Source: Afipia sp. Root123D2
GTDB taxonomy: Bacteria; Pseudomonadota; Alphaproteobacteria; Rhizobiales; Xanthobacteraceae
Assembly: GCF_001425835.1 (NCBI RefSeq)
Contig: NZ_LMDP01000001.1
Coordinates: forward strand, 807,476-871,475
Length of the DNA: 64,000 nucleotides
Direction of reading: 5' to 3'
This document shows, piece after piece, positions 34,860-43,223 of this stretch (position 1 is the stretch's first letter; each line of letters begins with the position of its first letter). The notes under the pieces are model-generated. The model searched no databases and had not been told where the DNA came from. It saw only the letters and a program-made list of their open reading frames with translations. The position numbers were made by a program, and so were the translations under genes.

Positions 34860-35921
34860 ATGGGTCTCGGCGTGAGGAACGATGCTGACTTTTCCGGCAC
34901 CAAGCCGGTGGAAGAGCGACATCGGATCGACGAAGCAAGTCTTGATCGCTGGATGGCCTCGCATGTCGAGGGTTATGCGGGGCCATTGACTGTTTCGCAA
35001 TTCAAGGGCGGTCAGTCGAACCCGACTTATCGTCTCGATACGCCGAAAACTTCCTACGTGATGCGGCGCAAGCCGTTCGGCAAACTGCTGCCGTCGGCTC
35101 ACGCCGTGGATCGTGAGTTCAAGGTCATCGCGGCCCTGCACAAGCAGGGCTTTCAGGTGGCGCGCGCCTACGCGCTCTGCATGGATGATGCGGTGATCGG
35201 CTCGGCCTTCTACATCATGTCGATGGAAGAGGGCCGGGTGTTCTGGAATCCGACGTTGCCGGATTTGCAGCCCAAGGAACGGCGCGAGGTCTTCACGGCG
35301 AAGATCGAAACGCTGGCGCAATTGCACAGCTACGATCCGGAGAAGATCGGGCTGGGTGATTTCGGCAAGCCCGGAAACTACTTCGCGCGCCAGGTCGACC
35401 GCTGGACCAGACAATACAAGGCATCCGAAACCGACCCAATCCCCGAAATGGATCGGCTGATGGAATGGCTGCCAACCACGGTGCCGGAGCAGAGACGCGT
35501 CTCTGTGGTGCATGGGGATTACCGCCTCGACAACATGATCTTCCACGCCGACAAGCCGAAGGTGAAGGCGGTGCTGGACTGGGAGTTGTCGACACTCGGC
35601 GATCCGATGGCCGATTTTGCCTATTTGCTGATGCAGTGGGTGATGCCGGGGCTTGATGGCGCTGATCTCAAGGCGCTCAATATTCCGACGATGGACGAGG
35701 CGGAAGCAATCTACTGCAAAGCTGCAGGCGTTCCTCCGATTGCGAACCTCAACTGGTACTTCGCCTACAATCTGTTCCGCCTTGCCGGCATTGTGCAGGG
35801 CATCGCCAAGCGCATCGTCGATGGCACCGCAGCGAACGCCAAGGCCCAGGAATCGGCCGCGCGCCGCATTCCGCTGGCGCAGGCGTCGTGGAAATACGCG
35901 CAGCTGGCCGGCGCGAAGTAG
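34860..35921 (+). CDS. APH-type phosphotransferase (ACAD10/11 kinase-like)
   Basis: 353 residues of the aminoglycoside-phosphotransferase/choline-kinase fold. Visible: QFKGGQSNPTYRL (nucleotide loop), YVMRRKPFGKLLPSAHAVDREF (Lys and Glu), the Brenner motif VHGDYRLDNMIF with catalytic Asp, and VLDWELSTLGDPMADFAYL with the metal-binding Asp. In ACAD10/11 and bacterial LvaA this domain phosphorylates the 4-hydroxyl of hydroxyacyl-CoAs, so an antibiotic-resistance role is unlikely. It follows the dehydrogenase gene by 22 bases, consistent with co-transcription and joint function. Confidence 0.9.
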   Translation: MGLGVRNDADFSGTKPVEERHRIDEASLDRWMASHVEGYAGPLTVSQFKGGQSNPTYRLDTPKTSYVMRRKPFGKLLPSAHAVDREFKVIAALHKQGFQVARAYALCMDDAVIGSAFYIMSMEEGRVFWNPTLPDLQPKERREVFTAKIETLAQLHSYDPEKIGLGDFGKPGNYFARQVDRWTRQYKASETDPIPEMDRLMEWLPTTVPEQRRVSVVHGDYRLDNMIFHADKPKVKAVLDWELSTLGDPMADFAYLLMQWVMPGLDGADLKALNIPTMDEAEAIYCKAAGVPPIANLNWYFAYNLFRLAGIVQGIAKRIVDGTAANAKAQESAARRIPLAQASWKYAQLAGAK

Positions 35922-36026
35922 TTTACGACGCGGCGCTCGCGCGCCGCGTTGGTTGCCTCGCGGATTTGCCTGCGCGGACTGCGGCGAGGCTCATCAGGTT
36001 TCCGCCAATTCAATCTGGAGAACGTC

Positions 36027-36812
36027 ATGGGTCGCCTCGAAGGCAAGTCCGTCATCATCACCGGCGCGGGCAGCGGCATCGGCCGCGCGGCGTCGCTGCT
36101 GTTCACGAAAGAAGGCGCGAAACTGATCGCGGTGGACAAGACGGAGGGCGTGAAAGAAACCGTCGAGCAGGTTCGCAAGTCGGGCGGTACTGCGGAAGCG
36201 ATGGTCGCCGACGCCGGTTCGGAAAGCGACGTGAAGGCCTTCATCGCCAAGGCGATCTCGGCTCATGGCAAGCTCGATGCGATCTGGGCCAACGCCGGGA
36301 TCAGCGGCGGTCTGGTGCCGCTCGCCGAGCAGACCGTCGAGCATTGGCAGGAAATTCTCCGCGTCAACTTGATCGGCCCGTTCCTCGCGGTGAAATATGC
36401 GATTCCGCATCTGGTGAAGCAGAGTCACGGCGCCATCGTCTGCACCGCGTCGGTCGCCGGTTTGAAGTCGGGCGCCAGCGGCCATCCTTATGCGGCGAGC
36501 AAGGCGGGTGTCATCAGCCTGGTGCAAACCACGGCGTATTCTCTGTCGGGCACCGGCGTGCGCATCAATGCGGTGTGCCCCGGACTGATCGAGACCGGCA
36601 TGACCAAACCGATTTTCGACAATGCGAAAGAGCGCGGCACCGACGGCAAGATCGGCCAGCTCAATCCGCTCAAGCGGGCAGGCCAGCCACATGAACTGGC
36701 CGCGATGGGACTGTTTCTCGCCAGCGACGAGGCTTCCTACGTCAACGGCCAGGCGTTCCCGGTCGACGGCGGCCTGACCGCATCGATGCCCTACGCCGGC
36801 AAGCCGATCTGA
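36027..36812 (+). CDS. SDR family oxidoreductase
   Basis: 261 residues, classical short-chain dehydrogenase: cofactor loop TGAGSGIGRAASLLF, NAG in WANAGISGG, catalytic Ser in CTASVAGLKSG, YxxxK in HPYAASKAGVIS, and the C-terminal VDGG. An aspartate after the second strand (VDKTEG) favours NAD(H). CTGGAG precedes the ATG at 36027; the upstream frame extension is spurious. It probably oxidises a 3-hydroxyacyl or similar intermediate within the same catabolic cluster; the substrate is not known. Confidence 0.9.
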   Translation: MGRLEGKSVIITGAGSGIGRAASLLFTKEGAKLIAVDKTEGVKETVEQVRKSGGTAEAMVADAGSESDVKAFIAKAISAHGKLDAIWANAGISGGLVPLAEQTVEHWQEILRVNLIGPFLAVKYAIPHLVKQSHGAIVCTASVAGLKSGASGHPYAASKAGVISLVQTTAYSLSGTGVRINAVCPGLIETGMTKPIFDNAKERGTDGKIGQLNPLKRAGQPHELAAMGLFLASDEASYVNGQAFPVDGGLTASMPYAGKPI

Positions 36813-36820
36813 GGCGTGTG

Positions 36821-37558
36821 ATGTCAGCAGCCACTTCTCCGAAATTCGTTGCGCAACATGCGGTGCGTGCGGGGCAGACCTCGACGCGCTGGTGGTGGGT
36901 GCGTCATGCGCCGGTGCGCGAGGATGGCGGCCGAATCTACGGACAGTCCGATATCGGCTGCGATTGCAGCGACACCGTCGTGTTCAAGGGGGTCGCGCGC
37001 TTTCTGCCGAAGGATGCGGTGTGGTTCTCCAGCAATCTGAAGCGCACGCACCAGACCGCGGCTGCGATCTGGGCTGCAGGCCTTCCGAAGCCGGCATCAA
37101 TGCCACACGAAAAAGCATTCGCTGAACAGGACCTTGGCGAATGGCAGGGATTGAACCGCGCGGAGTTCTTCGCGTTGCGTCCGGCTGCGATTGCCAGCTA
37201 CTGGTTCGCTCCGGCCGAAGAGCGCGCACCGGGCGGTGAGAGTTTCAACGACCTGTCCGACCGCACCGTCGAGGGCATCAAGCGCATCAGCGCAGCGCAT
37301 GCGGGAAAAGACATTGTCTGTGTGTCGCATGGTGGACCGATCAAGGCGGCGATCGCCCATGCGCTCGGGTTGCCGGCCGGCGCCGGGTTTGCCTTCACTA
37401 TCGACAACTGCTCCGTGACCCGGCTGGATTTCCTGTCTGGCGATCATCACAGCGGATGGCGTGTGCCGATGATCAACCAGCAGCCGTGGATCGCCGATCC
37501 GTCGCACGACGCGATGCATCAGCCGGCCGGGCCGGAAGTGACTAACAAGCTGGGGTGA
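36821..37558 (+). CDS. Histidine phosphatase family protein
   Basis: 245 residues of the phosphoglycerate mutase-like superfamily. The catalytic RH motif is in WWWVRHAPVRE, the second histidine in CVSHGGPIKAA, and the acid in EQDLGEWQG. Members remove phosphate from small molecules or proteins (CobC-, GpmB- or SixA-like). The gene begins 8 bases after the SDR, so it belongs to the same operon. A phosphatase in a cluster that also encodes a small-molecule kinase is suggestive; its substrate is unknown. The first 20 residues are variable. Confidence 0.88.
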   Translation: MSAATSPKFVAQHAVRAGQTSTRWWWVRHAPVREDGGRIYGQSDIGCDCSDTVVFKGVARFLPKDAVWFSSNLKRTHQTAAAIWAAGLPKPASMPHEKAFAEQDLGEWQGLNRAEFFALRPAAIASYWFAPAEERAPGGESFNDLSDRTVEGIKRISAAHAGKDIVCVSHGGPIKAAIAHALGLPAGAGFAFTIDNCSVTRLDFLSGDHHSGWRVPMINQQPWIADPSHDAMHQPAGPEVTNKLG

Positions 37559-37581
37559 GGGAAGGGTGCGGCGCTTCAAAA

Positions 37582-37676
37582 CATTGTGCCGTCATCACCG
37601 CGCTTGTCGCGGGCATCCATGCCTTTACTTCAAGCCGCGCAAGACGTGGATGGCCGGGACAAGCCCGGCCATGACA
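37582..37676. repeat. GGCCGGGACAAGCCCGGCC-type intergenic repeat
   Basis: Hairpin ATGGCCGGGACAAGCCCGGCCAT (about 37649-37671) plus CGCGCTTGTCGCG upstream form the paired structure frequent in Bradyrhizobium-like genomes. It separates the histidine-phosphatase gene from the second SDR. Confidence 0.65.
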
Positions 37677-37702
37677 AACGATAGTCCAGGGGAGGTTAGC
37701 AA

Positions 37703-38470
37703 ATGACACTGTTCGACATGACCGGCAAAGTCGCCGTGGTGACCGGTTCGACCCGCGGCATCGGCCGCGCCATCGCCGAACGCATGGTAGAGCATGGCGC
37801 GAAGGTCGTGATCTCGTCGCGCAAGCAGGACGTTTGCGATCAGGTCTCGAAGGAGATCAACGACAAGCACGGTAAGGGCAAGACCATCGCGATCGCCGCC
37901 AACATCTCCAGAAAGGAAAATCTCCAGAACCTGGTCGATGAAGCCAACCGTGCGTTCGGCAAGATCGACGTGCTGGTCTGCAATGCGGCGTCGAACCCGT
38001 ACTACGGGCCGCTGGCCGATATCTCCGATGACCAGTTCAACAAGATCCTCAGCAACAACATCGTCGCCAATAACTGGCTGATCAGCATGGTGGTGCCGCA
38101 AATGATCGAGCGCAAGGACGGCTCGATCGTGATCGTGTCGTCGATCGGCGGTCTCAAAGGCTCGACCACCATCGGCGCCTATTGCGTGTCGAAGGCGGCC
38201 GACATGCAGCTCGCACGCAATCTCGCCTGCGAATACGGCAAGCACAATGTGCGCGTGAACTGCATCGCGCCGGGCCTGATCAAGACCGATTTCGCCAAGG
38301 CGCTGTGGGACAATCCCGATACGCTCAAGGTCTCGACCGCGCGCTCGCCGCTGCTGCGCATCGGCATTCCCGACGAGATCGCGGGCGCGGCGGTGTTCCT
38401 CGGCTCCGCCGCCGGCAATTTCATGACCGGCCAGTCGATGGTGATCGACGGCGGTGCGACGATCAGCTGA
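37703..38470 (+). CDS. SDR family oxidoreductase (second)
   Basis: 255 residues: TGSTRGIGRAIAERM cofactor loop, NAASNP (variant of NAG), Ser in VSSIGGLKGS, active-site YCVSKAADMQLARNLA and VIDGGATIS at the end. SSRKQD after the second strand suggests NADP(H) preference through the Arg/Lys. It resembles the DHRS4-like branch of carbonyl reductases. AGGGGAGG precedes the ATG. It differs clearly from the SDR at 36 kb, so this is not a recent duplicate. It likely joins the same acyl-CoA pathway. Confidence 0.9.
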   Translation: MTLFDMTGKVAVVTGSTRGIGRAIAERMVEHGAKVVISSRKQDVCDQVSKEINDKHGKGKTIAIAANISRKENLQNLVDEANRAFGKIDVLVCNAASNPYYGPLADISDDQFNKILSNNIVANNWLISMVVPQMIERKDGSIVIVSSIGGLKGSTTIGAYCVSKAADMQLARNLACEYGKHNVRVNCIAPGLIKTDFAKALWDNPDTLKVSTARSPLLRIGIPDEIAGAAVFLGSAAGNFMTGQSMVIDGGATIS

Positions 38471-38496
38471 TTGTTCGGGATCGATGTCGGAGAACC

Positions 38497-38530
38497 GCGG
38501 CCGGGCCTTATCCCGGCCGCTTTCTTTTTG
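38497..38530 (+). terminator. Terminator closing the acyl-CoA dehydrogenase cluster
   Basis: GCGGCCGGG (38497-38505), 6-base loop, CCCGGCCGC (38512-38520), then TTTCTTTTTG. Confidence 0.8.
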
Positions 38531-38597
38531 TGCCGGCGATGGCGTGGCGATGCGCTGCGCCCGCTATAATGCCTTCGCGATTCGCCACGAGGGGCCC

Positions 38598-38885
38598 ATG
38601 AACGAAGCGTTGATCTCCGCCTGCCAGTTGTTCCTGATTCCAGCGACGCTGCTGTTCGGTGCGCTGGGTGTCGCCAATACGCGCGGGCTCAAGTTTCTGG
38701 TCTGCGTGCTCGGCGTCGCGACCACCGGCCTGCTGCTTTATCGCGTCTGGTACTGGACCGGTCTGTCGCTGATCGACCGGCGCACGGCGCTCGGCCTTGC
38801 CGGATTGTTCGCGGGGGCCTGGGTGATTACGCTGCTGGTTCAGGTGAAGAACATGTTTTCGCCGCGCTACAGCGACCGGCGCTGA
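38598..38885 (+). CDS. Small integral membrane protein
   Basis: 95 residues with three predicted transmembrane helices: SACQLFLIPATLLFGALGV, FLVCVLGVATTGLLLYRVW and ALGLAGLFAGAWVITLLVQV, ending in a basic tail. GGGGCCC lies before the ATG at 38598. I do not recognise a family. It is separated from the preceding operon by a terminator. Confidence 0.65.
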   Translation: MNEALISACQLFLIPATLLFGALGVANTRGLKFLVCVLGVATTGLLLYRVWYWTGLSLIDRRTALGLAGLFAGAWVITLLVQVKNMFSPRYSDRR

Positions 38886-38939
38886 CGGCTCACGCACGCG
38901 CTCGATCGTCATTGGCGCGGTGCTGAGCTTCTGAACTGG

Positions 38940-39062
38940 CTTTGGAATTGTCGCGCGGGGGCTTGACCCGCGCGTCCATCTAGAATTTTCAAGGATGGAT
39001 CGCCGGGTCATAGGAGCGAAGCGCCGCCGCTCGTCGAACAGCTATGCCGGCAATGACACGCG
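38940..39062. repeat. Intergenic repeat region with imperfect palindromes
   Basis: TTGTCGCGCGGGGGCTTGACCCGCGCG followed by GGATGGATCGCCGGGTCATAGG and CGCCGCCGCTCGTCG. These are degenerate members of the GGATGGATTGCCGGGTCAAGCCCGG repeat class seen in this group. Confidence 0.5.
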
Positions 39063-39074
39063 CTGTGTGCGCTC

Positions 39075-40292
39075 TTATTCCACCGCCGCGTAGACGAGGC
39101 TGCGGATCAGCGTGCGGAAATACTCGCGCTGGCCCGGACCCTGCGACAGGAAGATCGCGAACATCTCTTCCTGCGGATCGATCCAGAAGAAGGTGCCGGC
39201 GACGCCGCTCCAGAAAAACTGGCCAACCGAACCGGCATAGGGGGCCAAGCCCTCATCGGTGCGCACCGCGAAGCCGAGGCCGAAATTATGGCCCGGCGGC
39301 ACAAGATGCGTCTCCAGCTTGACGCCCGGCGCGACATGGGGCGAGGCCATGAACTTCAGCGTCTTGTGGCCGATCACGCGGTTGCCGTCGAGGACACCGC
39401 CATTGAGCAGCATCTGGCAGAACCGCGCGTAGTCCATCGCGGTCGAGACCAGTCCGCCACCGCCGGATTGCATTTTCGGCACTTCGGTCTGGTCGAACAA
39501 CTGCACCTTGTCGCCGGTCCAGGGATCGGTCGAGAATGGCTCGGCGAGGCGAGGCTTGTTTTCTTTCGCCGTGTGGAAGCCGGTTTCGTTCATCTGCAGC
39601 GGCACGAGGATGCGTTCTTTCAGGAAAGCCTCCAGCGTCTTACCCGAGATCACTTCGATGACGCGGCCGAGGATGTCGGTTGAGCGGCTGTAGTTCCACT
39701 CCGAGCCGGGCTGGCACATCAACGGCATGCTGGCGATCAGCTTCGCGTGCTCCTCATTGGTGATGTCGCGGCTGCGGACTTTCGATTTCGCATACATCCG
39801 CTGCACCATGCCATTGCCCGTGATTTCGTAGGCGATGCCGGAGGTGTGGCGCAGCAAATCCTGTATGGTGATCGGGCGGATCGGCAGCGCATATTCCAGT
39901 TGGCCGTTGCGCTCGACGCCGACTCTCTGATTGGCGAATTCGGGGATGAACTTGGCGAGCGGATCGTTGAGCAGCAGTTCGCCGTCCTCGGCCAGCATCA
40001 TGATGCCGATCGACACCAGCGGCTTGGTCATTGAGAAAATGCGGAAGATGCTGTCGCGCGCCATCGGCGCGCTCTCGGCCGGATTTTGCGTCCCCAGGGC
40101 CTCGAACCACCCGATTTGGCCGCGCCGCGCCACCATCGTGACTACGCCCGGCGTGGTGCCCTTGTCGATCTCACGCTGGAAGGCGTCGTGCATCCGCTGC
40201 AGCCGCACCGGCGAAAGCCCGATTGTTTCCGGCTTCGCTGACGGGAGCGCGGGTGTGACCTTGGTCTGTTTCGGCGCGGCGTGGACGTTCAT
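39075..40292 (-). CDS. Serine hydrolase, beta-lactamase/EstB family
   Basis: 405 residues from the ATG at 40292, set by a strong GGAGG. The nucleophile SxxK is in IFRIFSMTKPLV (Ser87, Lys90), and the second catalytic Tyr in SEWNYSRSTDILGRV; GVAGTFFWIDP near the C-terminus replaces the lactamase HxG/KTG. This is the class C-like esterase group (EstB, LovD-like transesterases) rather than a resistance enzyme. No signal peptide is visible, so it is cytoplasmic. It is divergent from the thioesterase gene. Confidence 0.9.
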   Translation of the reverse strand: MNVHAAPKQTKVTPALPSAKPETIGLSPVRLQRMHDAFQREIDKGTTPGVVTMVARRGQIGWFEALGTQNPAESAPMARDSIFRIFSMTKPLVSIGIMMLAEDGELLLNDPLAKFIPEFANQRVGVERNGQLEYALPIRPITIQDLLRHTSGIAYEITGNGMVQRMYAKSKVRSRDITNEEHAKLIASMPLMCQPGSEWNYSRSTDILGRVIEVISGKTLEAFLKERILVPLQMNETGFHTAKENKPRLAEPFSTDPWTGDKVQLFDQTEVPKMQSGGGGLVSTAMDYARFCQMLLNGGVLDGNRVIGHKTLKFMASPHVAPGVKLETHLVPPGHNFGLGFAVRTDEGLAPYAGSVGQFFWSGVAGTFFWIDPQEEMFAIFLSQGPGQREYFRTLIRSLVYAAVE

Positions 40293-40477
40293 GTTGCCTC
40301 CGGGATTTTCTTGTTTCGTCTTCGTGCCGGACATGGTTGAACCGGCGGCGTCGCGCGCAAGATTGATACAAAACCCCGCGATTGAACAGGGCGACGGAGG
40401 TCAAACCGGCGGCAAAAACCGGAAATTGATCGGAAACCTGCGCGGCCATTCATCGCAAATCTGGAATGAAATGAACA

Positions 40478-40903
40478 ATGAGCGATGCAAGCTCCAAGAA
40501 AATGATCAAGGACGGCTGGACGATCGTCGATGACGACGGCTTCATTCATCTGGTTGGGCCTCTTTGGCAGAGAACAAATGGCGACACGTACGACTATGCC
40601 ATTGTCGCTCAGCCCAAGCACAAGAACCGGCGCGGCTTCGTGCAGGGCGGGTTGCTGATGACGCTGGCCGACCGGTCGCTCGGCATGGCGGCGCGGATCG
40701 GCAGCGGATCGAGCGCCGTGGTGACGATCCAGATGGATACGCATTTCATCGACGCGGCGAAGATCGGTGAGCTGCTGGTGTCGAAGCCGCGCGTCGTACG
40801 CAGCACGCGGACGCTGATTTTCATGAACACCGAACTGAGCGTCGACGGCCGTTGCGTTGCGATGGCGAACGGCGTGTTCAAGGCGATGAAAGGGCCGGGT
40901 TAG
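40478..40903 (+). CDS. PaaI-type hotdog thioesterase
   Basis: 141 residues, a single hotdog domain: RRGFVQGGLLMTLADRSLGM carries the conserved G-G and Asp typical of PaaI-like acyl-CoA thioesterases, followed by VTIQMDTHFIDAAKIGELL and NTELSVDGRCVAMANGVFKA. The enzyme hydrolyses an aryl- or acyl-CoA. It lies divergently from the serine hydrolase and within 2 kb of the acyl-CoA cluster, consistent with CoA recycling there (inference). Confidence 0.88.
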   Translation: MSDASSKKMIKDGWTIVDDDGFIHLVGPLWQRTNGDTYDYAIVAQPKHKNRRGFVQGGLLMTLADRSLGMAARIGSGSSAVVTIQMDTHFIDAAKIGELLVSKPRVVRSTRTLIFMNTELSVDGRCVAMANGVFKAMKGPG

Positions 40904-40916
40904 GAGCTCGGGAAGC

Positions 40917-41054
40917 CGTGCCCCGGACGATGCGCAGCGCATTAGCGGTGCGCTACTGATCCGGGGCCGTTCCACACTCCGCTTCTGAAACGGTCCCGGT
41001 TCTGCGAAGCAGCGTTGCACGCTGCATCGCGTCCGGGACAAGTGGTCCGGGACC
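40917..41054. repeat. Pair of CCCCGGA-type palindromic repeats
   Basis: CCCCGGA (40921-40927) pairs with TCCGGGG (40970-40976) with an inner GCGCA/TGCGC stem; a second hairpin GTCCCGG ... CCGGGAC spans about 40992-41040. Both belong to an abundant Bradyrhizobium-type repeat. Confidence 0.7.
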
Positions 41055-41061
41055 GCCAAAT

Positions 41062-41090
41062 AAAAAGCCGCCCGGTGAGGGCGGCTTTTT
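41062..41090 (-). terminator. Bidirectional terminator
   Basis: AAAAAGCCGCC (41062-41072), loop, GGCGGCTTTTT (41080-41090). A and T tracts flank both sides, so it can end the chemoreceptor gene (minus strand) and transcripts from the left. Confidence 0.85.
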
Positions 41091-41111
41091 ATTCTCGCAT
41101 CGATGAAGCGG

Positions 41112-43073
41112 TCAGGCCGCGCGAACCTCGCTCAGGAAGGCATCGACCTGTTGCTTGAGCGTCTCGCCGTTTTTCGACAGTTCGGCTGCTGACGCTACCA
41201 CCTGATCTGCGGCAATGCCGGTTTCACGCGCGGCTTCCTTGACGCCGGCGATGTTGGCCGAAACCTCGCCGGTGCCGCGTGCGGCCTGGGCGACATTGTG
41301 CGCGATCTCGCGGGTCGCCGCACCTTGCTCCTCGACAGCGGAGGCGATTGCGCTGGCGATCTCGTTGACCTTGCCGATGGTGTGGGTGATGCCGGAGATC
41401 GCCTCGACCGACGTGCGGGTCGCTGCCTGAATGGCGCCGACCTGCGAGGAGATTTCCTCGGTCGCTTTCGACGTCTGCGTCGCCAGCGCCTTCACCTCGG
41501 ATGCCACCACGGCGAAACCGCGGCCGGCTTCACCGGCGCGCGCGGCCTCGATGGTCGCGTTGAGCGCAAGCAGGTTGGTCTGCTCGGCGATCTCGTTGAT
41601 CAGCTTGACGACGTCGCCGATCTTCTGGGCCGCTTCCTCAAGGCCTTGAACCTCGGCGTTGGTCTGGGTCGCCTGATTGACGGCCTGACCGGCGACCTGA
41701 GCCGACTCGTTGACCTGTTGGGCGATCTCGTTGATCGACGCATTCAGTTCCTCGATCGCGGCGGCGACGGCCTGTGCGTTTTGCGAGGCCTCCTCGGACG
41801 CGGCGGCGACCGTGGTGGTCTGGTGGGTCGCTTCTTCCGCCGTGCTTGCCATCGACACCGCGGTGCTGCGCAGTTCGGTCGCCGCGCTGCCGACCGCGTT
41901 GACGATTCCGCCGACGCCGGCTTCGAAGCGTGCGGCGAGGGCAAGAACCGCCTCACGGCGCTCAGTCTCCGCCGCGATGCGTTGCCCTTCCTGCGCGGTG
42001 CGCAGCCGGCCGGTTTCGATCAACCCATCCTTGAACACGTCGACCGCACGGGCCATCGAGCCGATCTCGTCGCGGCGTTCGCCACCCGGCACGACGATGT
42101 CGTGCTTGCCGGATGTGATCGCGCGCATGGTGCTCTCGAGCGTCAGGATTGGACGGGCGAGGCTGCGTCCCACCCAGGCTGCGATCAGGATCGCGATCAG
42201 GACAGCGGCCACGGCACCGGCCGCGAGCCACATCGCCGAAGTGCGCGCCAGTTCGCTGTAGGCCGAGGTATCGCGGACGATTTCGATGACCGCGATGGGT
42301 TGCCCGGAAAAGCTCTTGATCTGGCCATAGGTGGTGGACGTCGGATGACCTGCGGCCTCAGCTTCGGTGAAAATCGTTTCACCGGCCAGAGCGCGCTTGA
42401 TGGTGTCGAGCGACGGCTGGGCGGCATTGGTCGTGGAGGCGAGCGTCTTCACGGCATTGTCGCTGATCTGGTGAATCGCAACATCGACGCCGAAGCGTTC
42501 TTTCATCGACTTGACGAAAGCCTTGCCGAACGGCGCGCCGACATCGACCGTGGCCAGCACGGTGCCGTTATCGACGATCGGCGTGGTGCCGAAGATGTTG
42601 AGGATGTCATGACCGGCCTCGATGCCGCCGAGCGCCTTGTTGGTCGAGATCGATTGAGCAACCATCTTGCGCCGGGCAGTGACGTTGTCGCCGAACACCT
42701 TCGGGTTATGGACGCGCGCCAGCGTGACGCCCGGAGGAAGCTGAATGGTGATCAGTTCGACGCCGAGCGGCTTGATTGAGGCCAGCGTGCTGTCCAGGAG
42801 CTTGAGTGTCGCTTCCCGATCCTTGGCTGCAACGACCTTTTTCAGTTCCGGCATGGTGGCGAGCGCGTTGGCGACCACCTGGACCGTGCGGGTGTCGGCT
42901 TCCATTGCGCTCAGCATGTTGACGTAATCGGATTGCAGTTCGCGATGCAGGGCAAGGTCGATTGCGGTCTGCTGACGCCACAGTCCGAAGGTGGCAAGAC
43001 CGATGCAGGAGGCGGCGGCCACCAGCGAAATTGCAATCATGATGCGAGCGGAAACGGACCAAAGCCTGTGCAT
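41112..43073 (-). CDS. Methyl-accepting chemotaxis protein
   Basis: 653 residues, standard topology: TM1 (about 12-30), a periplasmic Cache-like sensor (about 40-275, with [21 protein letters not shown] and [16 protein letters not shown]), TM2 (about 280-300), HAMP (about 300-355), then a long coiled coil and the MCP signalling tip [35 protein letters not shown]. It senses an extracellular ligand, probably a small organic acid given the Cache type, and signals through CheW/CheA. No CheR-tethering pentapeptide is seen. No che genes are nearby. A bidirectional terminator follows. Confidence 0.94.
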   Translation of the reverse strand: MHRLWSVSARIMIAISLVAAASCIGLATFGLWRQQTAIDLALHRELQSDYVNMLSAMEADTRTVQVVANALATMPELKKVVAAKDREATLKLLDSTLASIKPLGVELITIQLPPGVTLARVHNPKVFGDNVTARRKMVAQSISTNKALGGIEAGHDILNIFGTTPIVDNGTVLATVDVGAPFGKAFVKSMKERFGVDVAIHQISDNAVKTLASTTNAAQPSLDTIKRALAGETIFTEAEAAGHPTSTTYGQIKSFSGQPIAVIEIVRDTSAYSELARTSAMWLAAGAVAAVLIAILIAAWVGRSLARPILTLESTMRAITSGKHDIVVPGGERRDEIGSMARAVDVFKDGLIETGRLRTAQEGQRIAAETERREAVLALAARFEAGVGGIVNAVGSAATELRSTAVSMASTAEEATHQTTTVAAASEEASQNAQAVAAAIEELNASINEIAQQVNESAQVAGQAVNQATQTNAEVQGLEEAAQKIGDVVKLINEIAEQTNLLALNATIEAARAGEAGRGFAVVASEVKALATQTSKATEEISSQVGAIQAATRTSVEAISGITHTIGKVNEIASAIASAVEEQGAATREIAHNVAQAARGTGEVSANIAGVKEAARETGIAADQVVASAAELSKNGETLKQQVDAFLSEVRAA

Positions 43074-43223
43074 TCTGCCTCCAGGAAATTCGACAATTTG
43101 ACAAATTCAACTGCCGAAATTTCTAGGGATTTTGAGTCAACAGGCGGTTAAGACGCCACGTTTTGGACATAATGCGGGGCGGCCATGCGGCCTGAGCAGG
43201 GTCAGGCCGGGCTACGGCGGAGT

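Noticed and set aside
34860-35921. Aminoglycoside resistance gene
   Set aside because: Only the fold is shared; gene pairing with an acyl-CoA dehydrogenase points to the ACAD10/11-type kinase.
39075-40292. Beta-lactamase resistance gene
   Set aside because: SxxK and Tyr are shared with esterases of class C fold; KTG/HxG motif and signal peptide are lacking.
41298-42779. 493-codon frame antisense to the chemoreceptor gene
   Set aside because: Mirror frame; the minus-strand protein has the full MCP architecture.
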